Source: Strix aluco
Taxonomy: Eukaryota; Chordata; Aves; Strigiformes; Strigidae
Length of the DNA stretch: 64,000 bases
NCBI RefSeq assembly: GCF_031877795.1
Contig: NC_133933.1
Location: 69,754,503-69,818,502 of the forward strand
Direction: 5' to 3'
The translations under genes and the position numbers were made by a program. This document shows, piece after piece, positions 49,934 through 61,850 of this stretch; position 1 is the stretch's first letter, and every line of letters begins with the position of its first letter. The notes under the pieces were generated by a model. The model was not told where the DNA came from. It did not search any database and saw only the letters and a list, made by a program, of their open reading frames with translations.

Positions 49934-51457
49934 CCATGCAGCTGCTCTGTTGTGTGAGTACAAAAGAAGCGTGCTCCTATCTGGAGAAGCAGGATATTCC
50001 AGCACATCTGGCTTTTCTAATATTATTATGGGCAGAAAAGTGATTTTTATTCCTCATTGTGACAATTTAGCAGGACTCAGTATCTCATTCAAGTGACACT
50101 ACCAGCAGTGCCACATTGCCTAGACAGACAGGAAGAAAATTGCTCATGGAGCAGCCCTGGACCAGAACATCCCCTCTAGTCTCTCAGGCCCCACACCAGC
50201 TGAGCAAGGAAGAAGTTGTGGGCAATTATATTGTCCATTTCTGCTTCATTTAGTGGAAATTGCAGGGAGTAAGTGGTATCTACCCAGTCTGGGATCCACG
50301 GTCTGGCTGCAGGTCAATGCTGTGCAGGTGCCTTGAACCGGCAGAAGACGCGTGATGGGAAGGCCTGCTGTAACCTGCCATGTGCTCTCCTGCTCCTTGC
50401 CCAGGGGAGTTCAGCCACCTCTGCCCACTTTGTGCCACTAAAATATTGCCCAGTATAAAAAGGCAGCTTTGCATGGGCCACATCCAGATGGTTGAAGGCC
50501 ATCTGATGCTTTTCACAAGATGGACTACTTGATGGCTTGTATTAACTCTTTGTTCATTTTGTTCTGCAATGGTGCACTACACCACCATTCTTCTCCCTCT
50601 CCCTTCCTTTTTTACCATCTTAAAATATCTTAAGTTTCTAATGTTTCTTCTGAAATGTGATTTAACAGGCCCTATTAACATAGTGCTTGTTTTGGTTAGA
50701 TTATTCCCGGCTGACATGTGTTTTGTTCACTGCAAACAACAGCAAAGGGAATCGGGAGCTCTGGGGAAGGGCTGTATTGGTTGTACCTGCAGCCCTCTTT
50801 TGCAGTCTTGGGATTACCTTTAACACCTGTTATTATTGAATTCTTCTGCAGAGAACTCTTGAACCAGACTATGTCACATTCAACTTTTTTCTGTGTGTAT
50901 TTTAGCTTTTTCTGTCATATATTTTGCAATTCCTCTGTTGCATCACTAAACACTGAGTCCACTGAAAACTGCGCTTTGGAGTCACATTCAGAAAAATGTT
51001 TTGGACAGAAAAAAAGTGATGAAAGGGAATGTTTTGAAGATGATGAACTAGTGGTATTTTTCACTTTATTATGATATTAATAATTTCAAATTTGACATAA
51101 ATGGGGAAAAAAGTAGACAATAAAAGGATAACAAGATCAATAAACTGAAAGAAAAACATTTTATTTTGGGTTAAGACAATCCTAGACTGAAACAAATATA
51201 TGAGTTCTTAATTTCAAAGATAACAGATAAAATAGTTGAATTTATTCATTTTTTTAATTAACTTCCTGAACTAAAATATCCTTTTTTTACTCCTTCTCTA
51301 ATCCACAATTCCTCAGCTTTAATCCTTCATCTGACTAATGTGGACACAGATGGGGGCAACGCCAGTGAGTTCTTCTCTCTTCATCTTCACTTCCACTTTT
51401 AGCACAGTTTAAGCTGCCACAGTTAACGTACAAAGGTACTGCTTCTAAAATGGCTCA
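49934..51457. other. Intergenic DNA
   Basis: No gene can be supported. A frame ending at 51074 has a Glu/Ser-rich tail (NTESTENCALESHSEKCFGQ) that looks protein-like but has no recognised family. It lies 380 bases before the Cys-rich remnant described next. Confidence 0.4.
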
Positions 51458-51706
51458 TATAGGTGTGTCCGTTGTGAGCACTTGAATGGACAGAACACAG
51501 ACCAGTGTAACCAAGAGCAGGAAAACATAAAAGCAAAAGTTACATAAAAATGGGATACATCAGGTGGAACAATTTCTTGTGAGCACTGTGGACAAGAATT
51601 TTCCATAGTTACAAAACTGAAGGCCAAATGCTGCCATCTATGTAAGAAATATGAAGAAAAAATAAATACCACACCCTATGGAGACCCCCTGTCTGCACAG
51701 AGGTAG
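51458..51706 (+). pseudogene. Possible remnant with two Cys-rich (zinc-ribbon-like) motifs
   Basis: In one frame the sequence reads YRCVRCEHLNGQNTDQCNQ, then a stop, then SCEHCGQEFSIVTKLKAKCC followed by HLCKKYEEKINTTPYGDPL to a second stop at 51706. Paired CxxC motifs and a Cys-x2-Cys...Asn pattern recall small zinc-binding modules. I do not recognise the parent gene. It could be a decayed exon or retrocopy, or chance. Confidence 0.25.
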
Positions 51707-54700
51707 GGTGTGCTACACCTAGCAGAATTTTAAGCTGAACTGGATATTTTCACTACAAACATTTCCACCACTCTGCAGTATAAAACACTCATATATGATA
51801 TGCTGAGTTCTTCAGAGATGATTATTGCTCACAACTACAAAGGAGAGCAAAAGGCTGCACTATAGGCTATATGGCGGTAACACACATGATGGGAGATTTG
51901 AGGTTTAGGTTCACTAACTCAATGTAGGTCATCTTAGTAAGCCCATAGCCTTCTCATACTGTTATATTCTATTTAGGGATCTCAGACTGACTTTTGGAAG
52001 CTGTGAGGAAAATTTTCATGGCAAAGGGGCACTGATGATGGCCCTCTTAGAAAGTCTGTAATCCTTTGAAATTGTCTTGTTCTATTTTAAGGAACTCAGA
52101 CTCAGAGGTTATTTAGAGGAATTTAGATCTTAGAGGATATGTGCAGCAGTTTCAATAAAAGAAGACATTGGCTATGCATGTTTTCACTGCAGGAGATCAA
52201 ATCATAGCAGATAATACACTTTTCCTTCTATTTTTTTGTGTTTTCCTGTTGAATACTAGGTCACATAGTACATTCAATAAAAATTCAGTTTGAGATTATA
52301 TCCGGCAATTTTGTCTGAAGACAGAAGGGTAAAGAGAAGGAACATCTTGAGAATGATTGGCATTTTTCATTTTATGATAGCATTCTTACTTTCAAAGTTG
52401 ATACACGTTAAAAAGCTCTTCTTGTTCCAAAGTATAAAGACCTACATTGTCAGTATTTGAGCCTTCTCTTAATCATGAACTGGTGTCTTTTCCCATGACC
52501 AGAGGAGAAGAGGGGAAAAATGCAAAGCGATTTTAACAAGTAATGTGTGCAGAAAGGGTGAGCTGAGATGGTTCTGTTACATGTTGTTCCCTTTAGGGCT
52601 AGTGATAATCACTTCAGAAGCATCACGATAGCTAGCTAGCTAGACAGGGTAAGTATTTTGACAAGGACATGATTTTACTTGGAATTTGAATGACAAAGTA
52701 CTTGGATGAGAATTATACTTTATTACATATAAAATACAGGAAGAATGAAAATGTCAGAGCATCAAGGACAAAAAAAATGTTGTTAATATCAAGAGCTATC
52801 CAAAAGCCTCTGACAACCTTAATATAAATGATCACATATTAAAATGTGGAAATAGGAAAAGGAGAAGCAAATCTCTTTGAAGTTTTATAGCAACTCTGCA
52901 GCTAAGCAGTGTTTCAAAGAACTATGTCCAATTTATACCTTTTTGCACTGGAATTTTAAATAGTGATTAAATGCTGCCTTAAATTGTTGCTGAAGCAAAA
53001 CTGAAAAAAAAAAAAAAATCTTGCTCTTGTAGGAGTTTTTAAATCCCTATCGTAATAGCTGCTACTCATGTCCTGACATAAAACAGAATGATATGGAAAC
53101 TGATGCTGACTTTAGCTCCTTCTTGTATTAAAAATTCAGTTTAAAAAATTGCCTCAGCCTTATTCTAACAGTGTCTCTGCTGGGCATCAGCAACCTTTGG
53201 CACAGAGTGCCTCAAAAACATCAAGAGGGAGGGGAGGGGAGCTGGGGAGCTGGCAACTACTTAACCGAAGAATCTCAAAGTAGGGAAGAAGAAAGATGGC
53301 AGTCATACTGGAGAGCTTGTAAAAAACTAATTGCAGAGCAGGGAAGAAGAAGATGAGCTCTGAGAGATGTACCATTTGGAGTCCCTTAAGGAGCTGGTAT
53401 GATCTTGCCCTGAGTGAGCAGGAGATGAGAGTAGAGAATCTGATCACTGTGAAAACTGTCAGAAGTGAGAAGCTTGTTTTAAAACCCTGTATTCTGCCTA
53501 GGATGAAAACCCCAGGACTTTCCCGAGTGATATTTGGCTCTGTAATGTCCACTTTAAAACAGACCGTTCCACTGCATCAAATATCACAAAATCATCCAGG
53601 AGTGAAGGCTGCTGAACCCACCTCTTCTGCCAGCTTATACTGTGGGATAGAAATGGGGGCTGCTATGGGGGAAGCAAAGGAAAATTCAGAGGTACCTGAT
53701 GTACCTCCTTCTGGAGTGAAAGAGGTGGTTTTGGGGAGACCAAGACTCAGGAGCAGGCAAAGGAGGCCTCCATGGGGTGAGGGTCACTGATGCCCCAGCA
53801 TGAGCTGGCATTAGCTGCATCTTCTAGCAGGAACACCTGAAGAAGGAAAATTCACAGCAAACTCTGATATAAATCTTCAGAGATTCTACAGCAGCTGAGC
53901 ATGTGTGCATTTAAACTTCTTAGAAAACAGCAATTTTTGCGAAATACACAACAGTGTCTCTATACCCCTAAGGTATATTAGTCACCTAGAGGGACTCTCT
54001 CCATCTGGTTTATATAACATCTCACACTTTACACTCAGGCAGTAGACATGTACTTAGAAAAGGATTTCAGTGCACTGCGGTACAGTTCCCATTCGACGAA
54101 AAGAGATATTTTACTGTAAGTATTCCTGATTTAAAAGTTTATGGAAATACAATTAAGAGAGATTTGCTATTATGTTTTGTTGCTGCTGGGAGGGATGGGA
54201 AAGGTGGGAATAATTTCCAGCTATTATACCAGTCATTTCAAGAACAAAAATACATACAGAAAAATGTCATGTATTTAACTGTAGTTGTCCTACTGTTAAA
54301 AATCATACCATTCAGTTACCTGATTTATTAAAAAGACTACTGGAATAATCCATTATAATCCATTAATATTGTATTTTTCTTACAGTTCAAATTTCATAAG
54401 TAAAAAGTAGGGACAATATTTAGGGCATGTAACAATATTTCTACTTGCCTTGCTATTTATGTCATCAACACAATGGATACCCATATATAACCCTATAGCC
54501 AGAACACTATAAAATGAGCAACTTGCCCTGAGGGGTTTTCCTTTGCAATCAGATATTAGTTGTTTTAGAATAATCACTTTGAAGCTTCTACTTAACAAAA
54601 AGAATCATAACTAAATTGGAACTTCATTTCCAGGGAAATTCACAAGAACCAGTGTACCATTATACTAGAGTCAGCTTTCAAAACCCTTAAGGAGCTTTGG

Positions 54701-55011
54701 CTTGCAATGCCTGTTACTTAGCACTGGTTTTCCTTCTAAGGCAGACCTTCTCTTTACTGATTGCTTGCTCACACACCTCTGGATTTGCTCCATTTTCTGC
54801 ACTACTTGTGGTATTGGCTGAAAGAAAACCAAAATATAATATAAAAAATGATGCCACAAAAATTGAATACACTGATCTGGAGCTGCTTTATTTCAATAGA
54901 GATATAAAACAGATAAATCGGGCTCATTTTTTTGTTTGAAATATGGAAACTCTCTAATGGCTTTAATAAAGTACTTGATTAAAAGACACCTCTCCTTCTA
55001 ACCTGCCTTTT
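51707..55011. other. Intergenic DNA upstream of TAAR5
   Basis: No gene recognised. A short GCTAGCTAGCTAG run lies near 52630. A GC-richer patch at 53170-53790 has open frames without similarity. An upstream non-coding TAAR5 exon would be expected here or further left. Confidence 0.45.
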
Positions 55012-55029
55012 TATTATCTTTTTTTTCAG
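55012..55029 (+). other. TAAR5: Probable 3' splice site before the TAAR5 coding exon
   Basis: The sequence TTATTATCTTTTTTTTCAG, ending at 55029, is a strong acceptor 90 bases before the chosen ATG. Like the one before TAAR1 it suggests an upstream non-coding exon joined to a single coding exon. Confidence 0.5.
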
Positions 55030-55119
55030 GTTACTCATTTGGCATCTCTGCCGGAAGGTGAAACCTTTTCCAGGGTTGTGTCAGAGCCAGAGGAGGCAGT
55101 GGGACTTGGGCAGACTGGC

Positions 55120-56148
55120 ATGAGCTCAGACCTGGTCCCCAGTGCTGAGGAGGGGATGCTTGTCACCTTGTGCTACGAGGTGAATGGCTCGTGCTACAGG
55201 ACCTTACACCCCTTTGGGGTCCAGCTGGCCATTTATCTGGCCTGTGCCTTGGGCACGCTGATAACGGTGCTGGGGAACCTGCTTGTTGTCATCATTGTTT
55301 CCCATTTCAAAACCCTGCATACCCCCACCAACTTCCTGCTCCTCTCCCTCGCTGTTGCCGACCTCCTCCTGGGGCTGACCGTGCTGCCCTTCAGCACCAT
55401 CCGGTCTGTAGAGCGCTGCTGGTATTTTGGAGATGACTTCTGTAGGCTGCACACCTTTCTGGACACACTCTTTTGCTTGACCTCCATATTTCATCTGTGT
55501 TTCATTTCCATTGATCGGCACTGTGCCATCTGTGACCCTTTGGTCTACCCCACCAAGTTCACCATAAGAGTCACCTGCATTTACATTGGGGTGGGGTGGG
55601 CAGTGCCTATGGCTTATACCTCTGTCTTCCTGTACACTAAAGTGAATGCAGGACTGGGTCATTTTTTGCAAGACATGCCCTGTGTTGGTAGCTGTCAGCT
55701 GGTGTTCAACAAGATCTGGGGATGGCTGAACTTCCCAGTATTCTTCTTCCCTTGCCTTGTAATGATAGTTTTGTATGTTAAAATATTTACTGTGGCTAGC
55801 AAGCAAGCCAGGCTGATAAACAACATGAATAGGAGTATTGGCTCTCAGCTACATGTAGGAGCATCCAAGAGTGAAAGAAAAGCAGCAAAGACTCTTGGGC
55901 TAGCTGTAGGAGTCTATCTCCTGTGTTGGTTGCCCTTTAATATTGACACCATGGTAGACAGTCTTCTAGATTTCATTACCCCCCCAGTTCTGTTTGACAT
56001 CCTGATTTGGTTTACTTACTTCAATTCTGCCTGCAATCCCTTGATCTATGTATTTTCCTACCGCTGGTTCAGGAAAGCTGTGAAACTAGTCTTAACTCAT
56101 GGGATCTTTTGTTCCAGAACATCTACAGTAGACTTGTATCAGCAATGA
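55120..56148 (+). CDS. TAAR5: Trace amine-associated receptor 5
   Basis: Class A GPCR of 342 residues (human 337); in mammals an olfactory receptor for trimethylamine and related tertiary amines. The ATG at 55120 was preferred over an in-frame ATG at 55039. From it MSSDLVPSAEEG...CYEVNGSC aligns with human MRAVFIQGAEEH...CYQVNGSC, with G at -3. N22-G-S is a sequon. Asp115 (3.32) in HTFLDTLFC, Cys108 (3.25), DRH at 132-134 (the TAAR5 form of DRY), the ECL2 motif MPCVGSCQL, CWLPF with Trp270, and NPLIY at 306-310 are intact. The long identical stretch LDTLFCLTSIFHLCFISIDR and the C-terminus TSTVDLYQQ (human TRTVDLYQE) make the assignment secure. The coding region is GC-richer than its flanks. 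No disruption is seen. Confidence 0.96.
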   Translation: MSSDLVPSAEEGMLVTLCYEVNGSCYRTLHPFGVQLAIYLACALGTLITVLGNLLVVIIVSHFKTLHTPTNFLLLSLAVADLLLGLTVLPFSTIRSVERCWYFGDDFCRLHTFLDTLFCLTSIFHLCFISIDRHCAICDPLVYPTKFTIRVTCIYIGVGWAVPMAYTSVFLYTKVNAGLGHFLQDMPCVGSCQLVFNKIWGWLNFPVFFFPCLVMIVLYVKIFTVASKQARLINNMNRSIGSQLHVGASKSERKAAKTLGLAVGVYLLCWLPFNIDTMVDSLLDFITPPVLFDILIWFTYFNSACNPLIYVFSYRWFRKAVKLVLTHGIFCSRTSTVDLYQQ

Positions 56149-59029
56149 CCAGAGCCTTCACATGCACTGTAGAAAATATTGTAGGCTATATCATCGCATT
56201 TCTCATTAATATTCTTCAACATCCACTTAGCTAGTATTCTTATTTTCTAATTTTTTTAAACAGCTGGCTTGGGCAGATCCCCAGTTTAAATAGACATGCC
56301 ATTCTGTGACTCACCTTCCACAACATTTGTCCCAGCACACACACCTTAGTAAAGTCTTGCATTTGGTATGTGATGCCAACAAGTGTTTGAAAATTGACTG
56401 TAATCAGCTCTAAAGAGGACCCTATCCATACTATTCCTTGGGTATCCTGAAACAGTTGCTGCCTGTTTCTGAAAAGACTTTCTTCACAGGCTATTGTCCA
56501 ATTTTTACACAAAGCAGATGGTGCTGATTTACAGAGTTACATAGGGTGTTATGTCAGTTTTTAAACACAAAAAGGCATAAGGATGCAACTACAGGTGAGA
56601 TCAAATGTCTGCCTAAGCTATTGGCCAAGAGCAGAGGAGAGAGCAAGGTTATACCAAGAATTTTTACACTATTTTTCTGGCCCACAGGAACATGCTCCTG
56701 AGCCAAAGGCTACATATGGGAGATACTATCCTGAATTCCTCAGTAGTGTCCATTGAAACCCGTGGAATCTTTCCCTGTTGGATCCGTGTGTGCAAAGAGA
56801 CTGCTTCATAATTTTGAACACCCTTTTTGCCTTGATGCACCTCTTTTCTACTCCTACTGCATAAAGGGAGTTAGAAGGGGAAGAGGGAGGACAGAACAGC
56901 ACCGGGTACTCCAGATACCAATAGGTGTTATGATGGTTTATGTTTTGTTCTTTTATATTGTTTCCCTGACAGTCCTGAGATTCCACATGCTCTTGTGTTT
57001 GCTTGTTTCCAAAGAAATGAGTAGGTCTCCTTATAGACATAGCATATGCTTACATACTTGGGCTGAGCAAAAAATGTCAGCAGAGGTTCTCAGGGTTTTT
57101 TTGCTATGTTTATGTGCATTCATGAGGCCAATTTTAAAACTGTAGAGATGCTAAACTGAAATCTCTGTTCAGCAGCAAGCTGCATGGTAAAATTTTGTAT
57201 TATTCATAAGGGAGTTATTTTCTATCTCACTATTATGAACATTTTTTCAGAAAAAATTAAATTATAGTAAGCAGTAGTAACTCTTCTATACAAAATTAAC
57301 AAGCAGCCAAATAACACTAATAATTTTGTCTCCTTTTTCTGTTAAGAGTATGTAAATCTATTATTAGGTTTGAAGGTTGTTCAAATTTTTAATGACATCT
57401 AAAAAAGTCATTCTGTCCTATAGCCAGCTGCATATTTTCTGAGTGACAAACACTAAAAGAACAAACAGCTACAGAAAGCATGTAAATAACAGTAAGATGC
57501 CCCGTAGCCTACTGAAAAGAGTGGTCCATTTTTCACTACATGAGGTAGCCAATTGAATCAGGCCCTACAGTGTATAAGAACAAAAGAAAGGAACTTCACA
57601 GTGAATACTCTGTAGGAAACCAATGGAATACAGTGATTGCTGTAAAAACGGTATATTTTAATGTATGCAATAAACTAAATGATAAAACTCTTTTCCCTCT
57701 TTTTTGTCATATCATTATGGTTTTTGCATGGCAAGAACTCTACTAGTACAAATAGCCACAGTTTTGGGATGTTGTAATCTGTTCTGACATCTGTTTATCT
57801 CAAACCCTTTTTGGATTTGTATGTAATCTTAAGACCCCAGTCTTAAGATTGAATATCAGTGTTCAAAATATTCAAAGGTAAAGCTTATGTCTGGAGGAAG
57901 GGGAAGAGAAGGAGGGCTTATGTGTTATATTCAGGGATGTCCTGAATAGAAAGTAACCATAAAATGTTGGTGTTTTTAAACTGAGACATTTATGAAGCCT
58001 TATGCCTGGAGTTGGAGTGTCATTCAATCTCTCTTCATTCTCCCAGTGTCTGATATCCCTCCAGTTTGCTACATTAATCTCCATTGTTTCTTAGGAGAGA
58101 AACCAAGGCTTCTTCTACTGTTCCTCTGTCTACTCATGCTGTAGCAAGAGGTAAAAGCCTGACCCCTACTGCATACAGCTGTAGATTTTCTGTAATAAGG
58201 GTATCAAACCCAGGGACAAGGCTAAAGAGTGAAAGGCAGAATTGGATTCTTAGAAAAATTCAGGTGTCAAATTACTACAGAAATATACAGGGAAACTGTG
58301 GTACATCTTGAAAGACATGGACGGTGGGACGAGTTTTGAGATGAAGACTCTTAAATTTAATGTGTATAGGTAGGTGTTTATAATTATGATAAATGCCTAA
58401 GCACTGATTATAGCTACAGCCAGAATGGCTGTTTAAGCTCAGGCTGTAGTCAGTGGATATTTAGAGGATATGAATCATTTGCCTAGTGCCACCTAAGGTG
58501 CCTTAGGGAACCTGAGATGTCTATATCCTGCACCAATGAAGGAGCAGTTGAGAGCCAGGTGGGAAACATCTGGGCTCTAAAATGGAACTAGACACCCATC
58601 TGTGGAACACTGAGCTTAAGCAAGGCATATAATAGAAGTTAAGATATTTAGCTATGTAGAAATCTTCAAGTTGCAAACTGAATCATGTCCTAGGGACATC
58701 TTAACAACATCTTTCATTGACATCTTTTGCTCTGAACTCACTGCAGCCAAAGCAATAGAGAAAGGGAACTTCCACTGAGTTTCTAGTTGTTTTTTGAGAC
58801 ATTTTCTACCAGTTCTTAACAAATTATAGGAGGTATATGTCATGAATGCATTCAGTTGGCCACTTCTGCATAATCTGTCTTTATAGTTTTCTTCTATGGA
58901 AGCAGATGAGCCTTATTCCTTCGATGGGTTACCACCATCTATGCAGCCGAATAAGGGGTATGCCATAACATCATGTGATTGTTGCTAGATCTCCTTTTTG
59001 GCTAAACAGCACACTGGAACGATGGATAG
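56149..59029. other. TAAR5 3' flank and intergenic DNA
   Basis: Presumed TAAR5 3' UTR followed by intergenic sequence. The first clear AATAAA I see is at 57669, 1.5 kb after the stop, and is only a candidate. I looked here for the 5' half of the TAAR remnant that follows (CWYFG, DRY region) and did not find it. Confidence 0.45.
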
Positions 59030-59400
59030 AGGGAAAAGCAGAACCCAGAGTACTGATGTGTACAGTGAAAGTGGCAGAGCAAACAAGTGAGAAAGAAAAG
59101 CTGCTAAAATTCTGGGAGTAGCCAGGATCGCTTTCCTGATTTTCTGACACCGCATTTCACAACTATCATTAAATGATGTTTTCTTCCTCTTTATAACTCC
59201 CCCCTGTCCCCTTGCCTTTGTCATCTGGTTGGTTTACCTAGCCAAATTCTGTTAGGATCCCTTTATGTGTTTTTTTTCTTCTCCATGGTTTCAAAAAGCA
59301 ATGAAGGTATTTATGAATTGTAAAATGAGGAGGAGGAGGAGCTGTAAAATGATGAAGATTGATTACTCAACAATGACCTCATTTTCCAAATAAAAATCTA
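59030..59400 (+). pseudogene. 3' stump of a TAAR6-9-like gene
   Basis: Near 59065-59150 one frame reads SESGRANK, a stop, then ERKAAKILGVARIAFLIF and another stop. Human TAAR6/8-type receptors have [20 protein letters not shown] followed by VTVVAFMIS. TM7 follows in another frame: ITPP, VIWLVYLAKFC, then PWFQKAMKV, matching ITP...WFGYFNS and PWFRKA. An AATAAA lies at 59389. The SESxxAR linker before ERKAAK is typical of the TAAR6-9 group, and the position between TAAR5 and STX7 is theirs. TM1-TM5 are not recognisable. At least two stops and a frame change show it is dead. Confidence 0.82.
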
Positions 59401-61559
59401 TCAGATTCTATCAAAGCTAGTTGCTGACCTCAAAGTCCATAGGTTTTCTTATTTTTAATATATTTCCTTCTGTAGATTTGTATTTCTTTATCTGGATAAA
59501 ATATTGCCTCTTAACTTTATGCCCTTTATAACTCTTTATCATTTCAAAATGGTCTGGTTGAAGCTGGAAAGATTATGTATTTGCAGGTACTACTTAATTA
59601 AAGACTGGGCTTTGAAATAATAATGTCAGCTCAGTTCACTAGTGCAGATGAATGGTCTTTGAAAATTAAACAGAAAGGCAAAGAAAGATTTGAAAATAAG
59701 TTGCTAGCAAATATTTTCTCTCTTTTTTAGGAAATAATATCAATATTGAGAACAGAATTTTTCTCTGTTTATTTAAGACTTATGCTACCATGTTAATTAG
59801 TGCTGCTGGAGAGCAAGTACCAGCCTAAAAAACATACAAATGGTCAATACAGGTCTTTTTAAACAAATAGGTTTTACAGGCCATTCTGCAATATAATTAA
59901 CCCATAAGCTTTTTCAGGCTGGAAACCATCATCCGTCATAATTTTGTACAGCATTGGGTGTAATAGGAACCTAATCTCATTTCAGGTTCTGGAGCAGATA
60001 TTTAATTCAATTAGCAAATGCAGATGATGATGACAATAACAGGAAGTTTTCCTGATGGTGGAATGCATGAGTAACAACTGTCTGGGAAGCTCTGCCAGGA
60101 GGTTTGCCATCAATACCAAATACTGGCAGCATTGTTCTTCCTATCTAAAGTCAGAAATGAGCAAGTGAAGTGCAATAGCAGAGAATGAAATTTGCCCATA
60201 AGGTAAATTACACATCATTTAGGCACCGCTCACACCTTGGAAAGAAGACACTTATCAGGAGTACGAGGCCAGGGATGGGCTGCTTCCCCTTCATTTCATC
60301 ATGCAGGCATGGGGAGCTGCACGGAAATGAGTGCCTTGTTCCTGCATCATCAGCAACCCCGACGCTTGTGCCACTCACTCAGCTGGGCCCACGTGCCTGC
60401 CGGTTAGGTGCCAGGGCAGGAGCAGGAGGTGGGAGGCAGAAATACAGAGCAAGGAACGTGGGACTGATTTGGATACTGGGCTAGGAGGAAGGTGTGCTCT
60501 TTCAAAATCACACTATGCTGGTGTGGTTTAATTTCCAACTCTTTCAAAGATCAGATACCATACAGAGTATGGATCCTCAAACAGCGTGTGTTTGAAGTCA
60601 CATCCCTTTTACTTCAGTTTCACACACAATAACAGGAGTATAATTGGCAAATACTCTGATCTTCAGTCAGTGAATATCCAGAGGATCCTCCATGGTATGC
60701 TGTGACTATGCATAGCAGGGTCTCAACATTTTTCCCTTTCTTTCCCTAGAGCTTTCCCCATTTCATTTAATCAATTGAAATCTGATCACGCTCCAAAAGC
60801 AACAGGAAAGGTAAATGAATACATGATTCTGAACTCAATCCCCAGGTAACACTGGTGTGGGAGATCTGGAAGGAAGCCAATTAAATGAGTTTATAGACAG
60901 AATAGTGCAGCAGCACTCATTTCAGCATCTCTGACAATAACACTTAGAGACGTCTTCCTTACAACTCCTGTCCATGCACCATTGCTAGCAGAGAAAAGCA
61001 TGCAGAAACTGAAGGAATCCTCCTGTTTTATCTAAAAGGGTGAAACAGAGCACATTCTACCATTCAGTGACTTTTCTATAGGAGTTAACAAAAATCTTCT
61101 GAGGACATACCATGCTCTTAGCAGTATCTGATCAATAAATAGGACTTTCTGGCTGATCTATTTACTGTATCTTCATAATTATTTTATATGATTATTTAAG
61201 TACTTTCAGCCTCCCAGGTTGTAACATCTTTGTTGCAACCAGTTATTTTAAAGAATTATATCACAAAGATTTCTAGTTATTTAACAATAAAGTATGGATT
61301 CTGATGATGTCAGCTAACAGCAGGTGAGCACCAGCATTTTGTTCATGAAACACCCAGCATTGCTAGGAAAGCATTGGATACCTCTTTTCCGTAGCATGAG
61401 AATGAACATTGATCACTGTTGACTGTGTATTACCTTCAAGACTCAGAAAAAGTGCCCAAGAGGTGATCGGCAGGTAAAGCATCATCACTGATGGTCACTT
61501 CTTTTAATGGGAAGTACATGTTTGAAATTAGAGAACAAAAGATGTATTGTTTTCGGGAG
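59401..61559. other. Intergenic DNA
   Basis: No gene or repeat recognised. Open frames near 60185-60531 fall in a small GC-rich patch and have no similarity. Confidence 0.45.
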
Positions 61560-61850
61560 AAAAACTGACAGTGAGCTCAGCTGAAGCTTTATAAAACAAG
61601 AGTGGCTGGGCTCAATTAACAGAGTTTATGACAAACACTTGGAGATAAAAATCAAGACGAGGCCTTAATTCAGAAGGGATGTGCATTAAACTCTCATTAG
61701 CGTAGTGTCTAGTGGGATCATCTTGGATCAGCTTCAGTATGTCAACAGCATGGGTGCAAACACCTGCGCATCTAGCAGCGCTAAAATCATTGCTAATCAA
61801 AATGGCCTATTAAAACTGGAATGAAGATGTATACAGCATTCCTGCAGCCG
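61560..61850. promoter_or_regulatory. Possible conserved non-coding element
   Basis: Non-repetitive block with clustered homeodomain-type cores (CTCAATTAACAG near 61611, CTTAATTC near 61664, CTCATTAGCG near 61693, TGCTAATCAA near 61792) and a CACCTG E-box near 61762. It has an enhancer-like texture and lies between the TAAR remnant and the CpG island. Conservation is untested. Confidence 0.2.

Noticed and set aside
53171-53790. 145-codon frame in a GC-richer patch
   Set aside because: No similarity, splice signals or compositional sign of a real protein.
55039-55119. Upstream in-frame start of TAAR5
   Set aside because: The 27 extra residues do not match TAAR5, whereas the protein from 55120 aligns along its N-terminus.
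55204-55806. 200-codon open frame antisense to TAAR5
   Set aside because: It is a shadow of the TAAR5 coding strand; a similar 149-codon shadow lies antisense to TAAR1 at 31642-32091.
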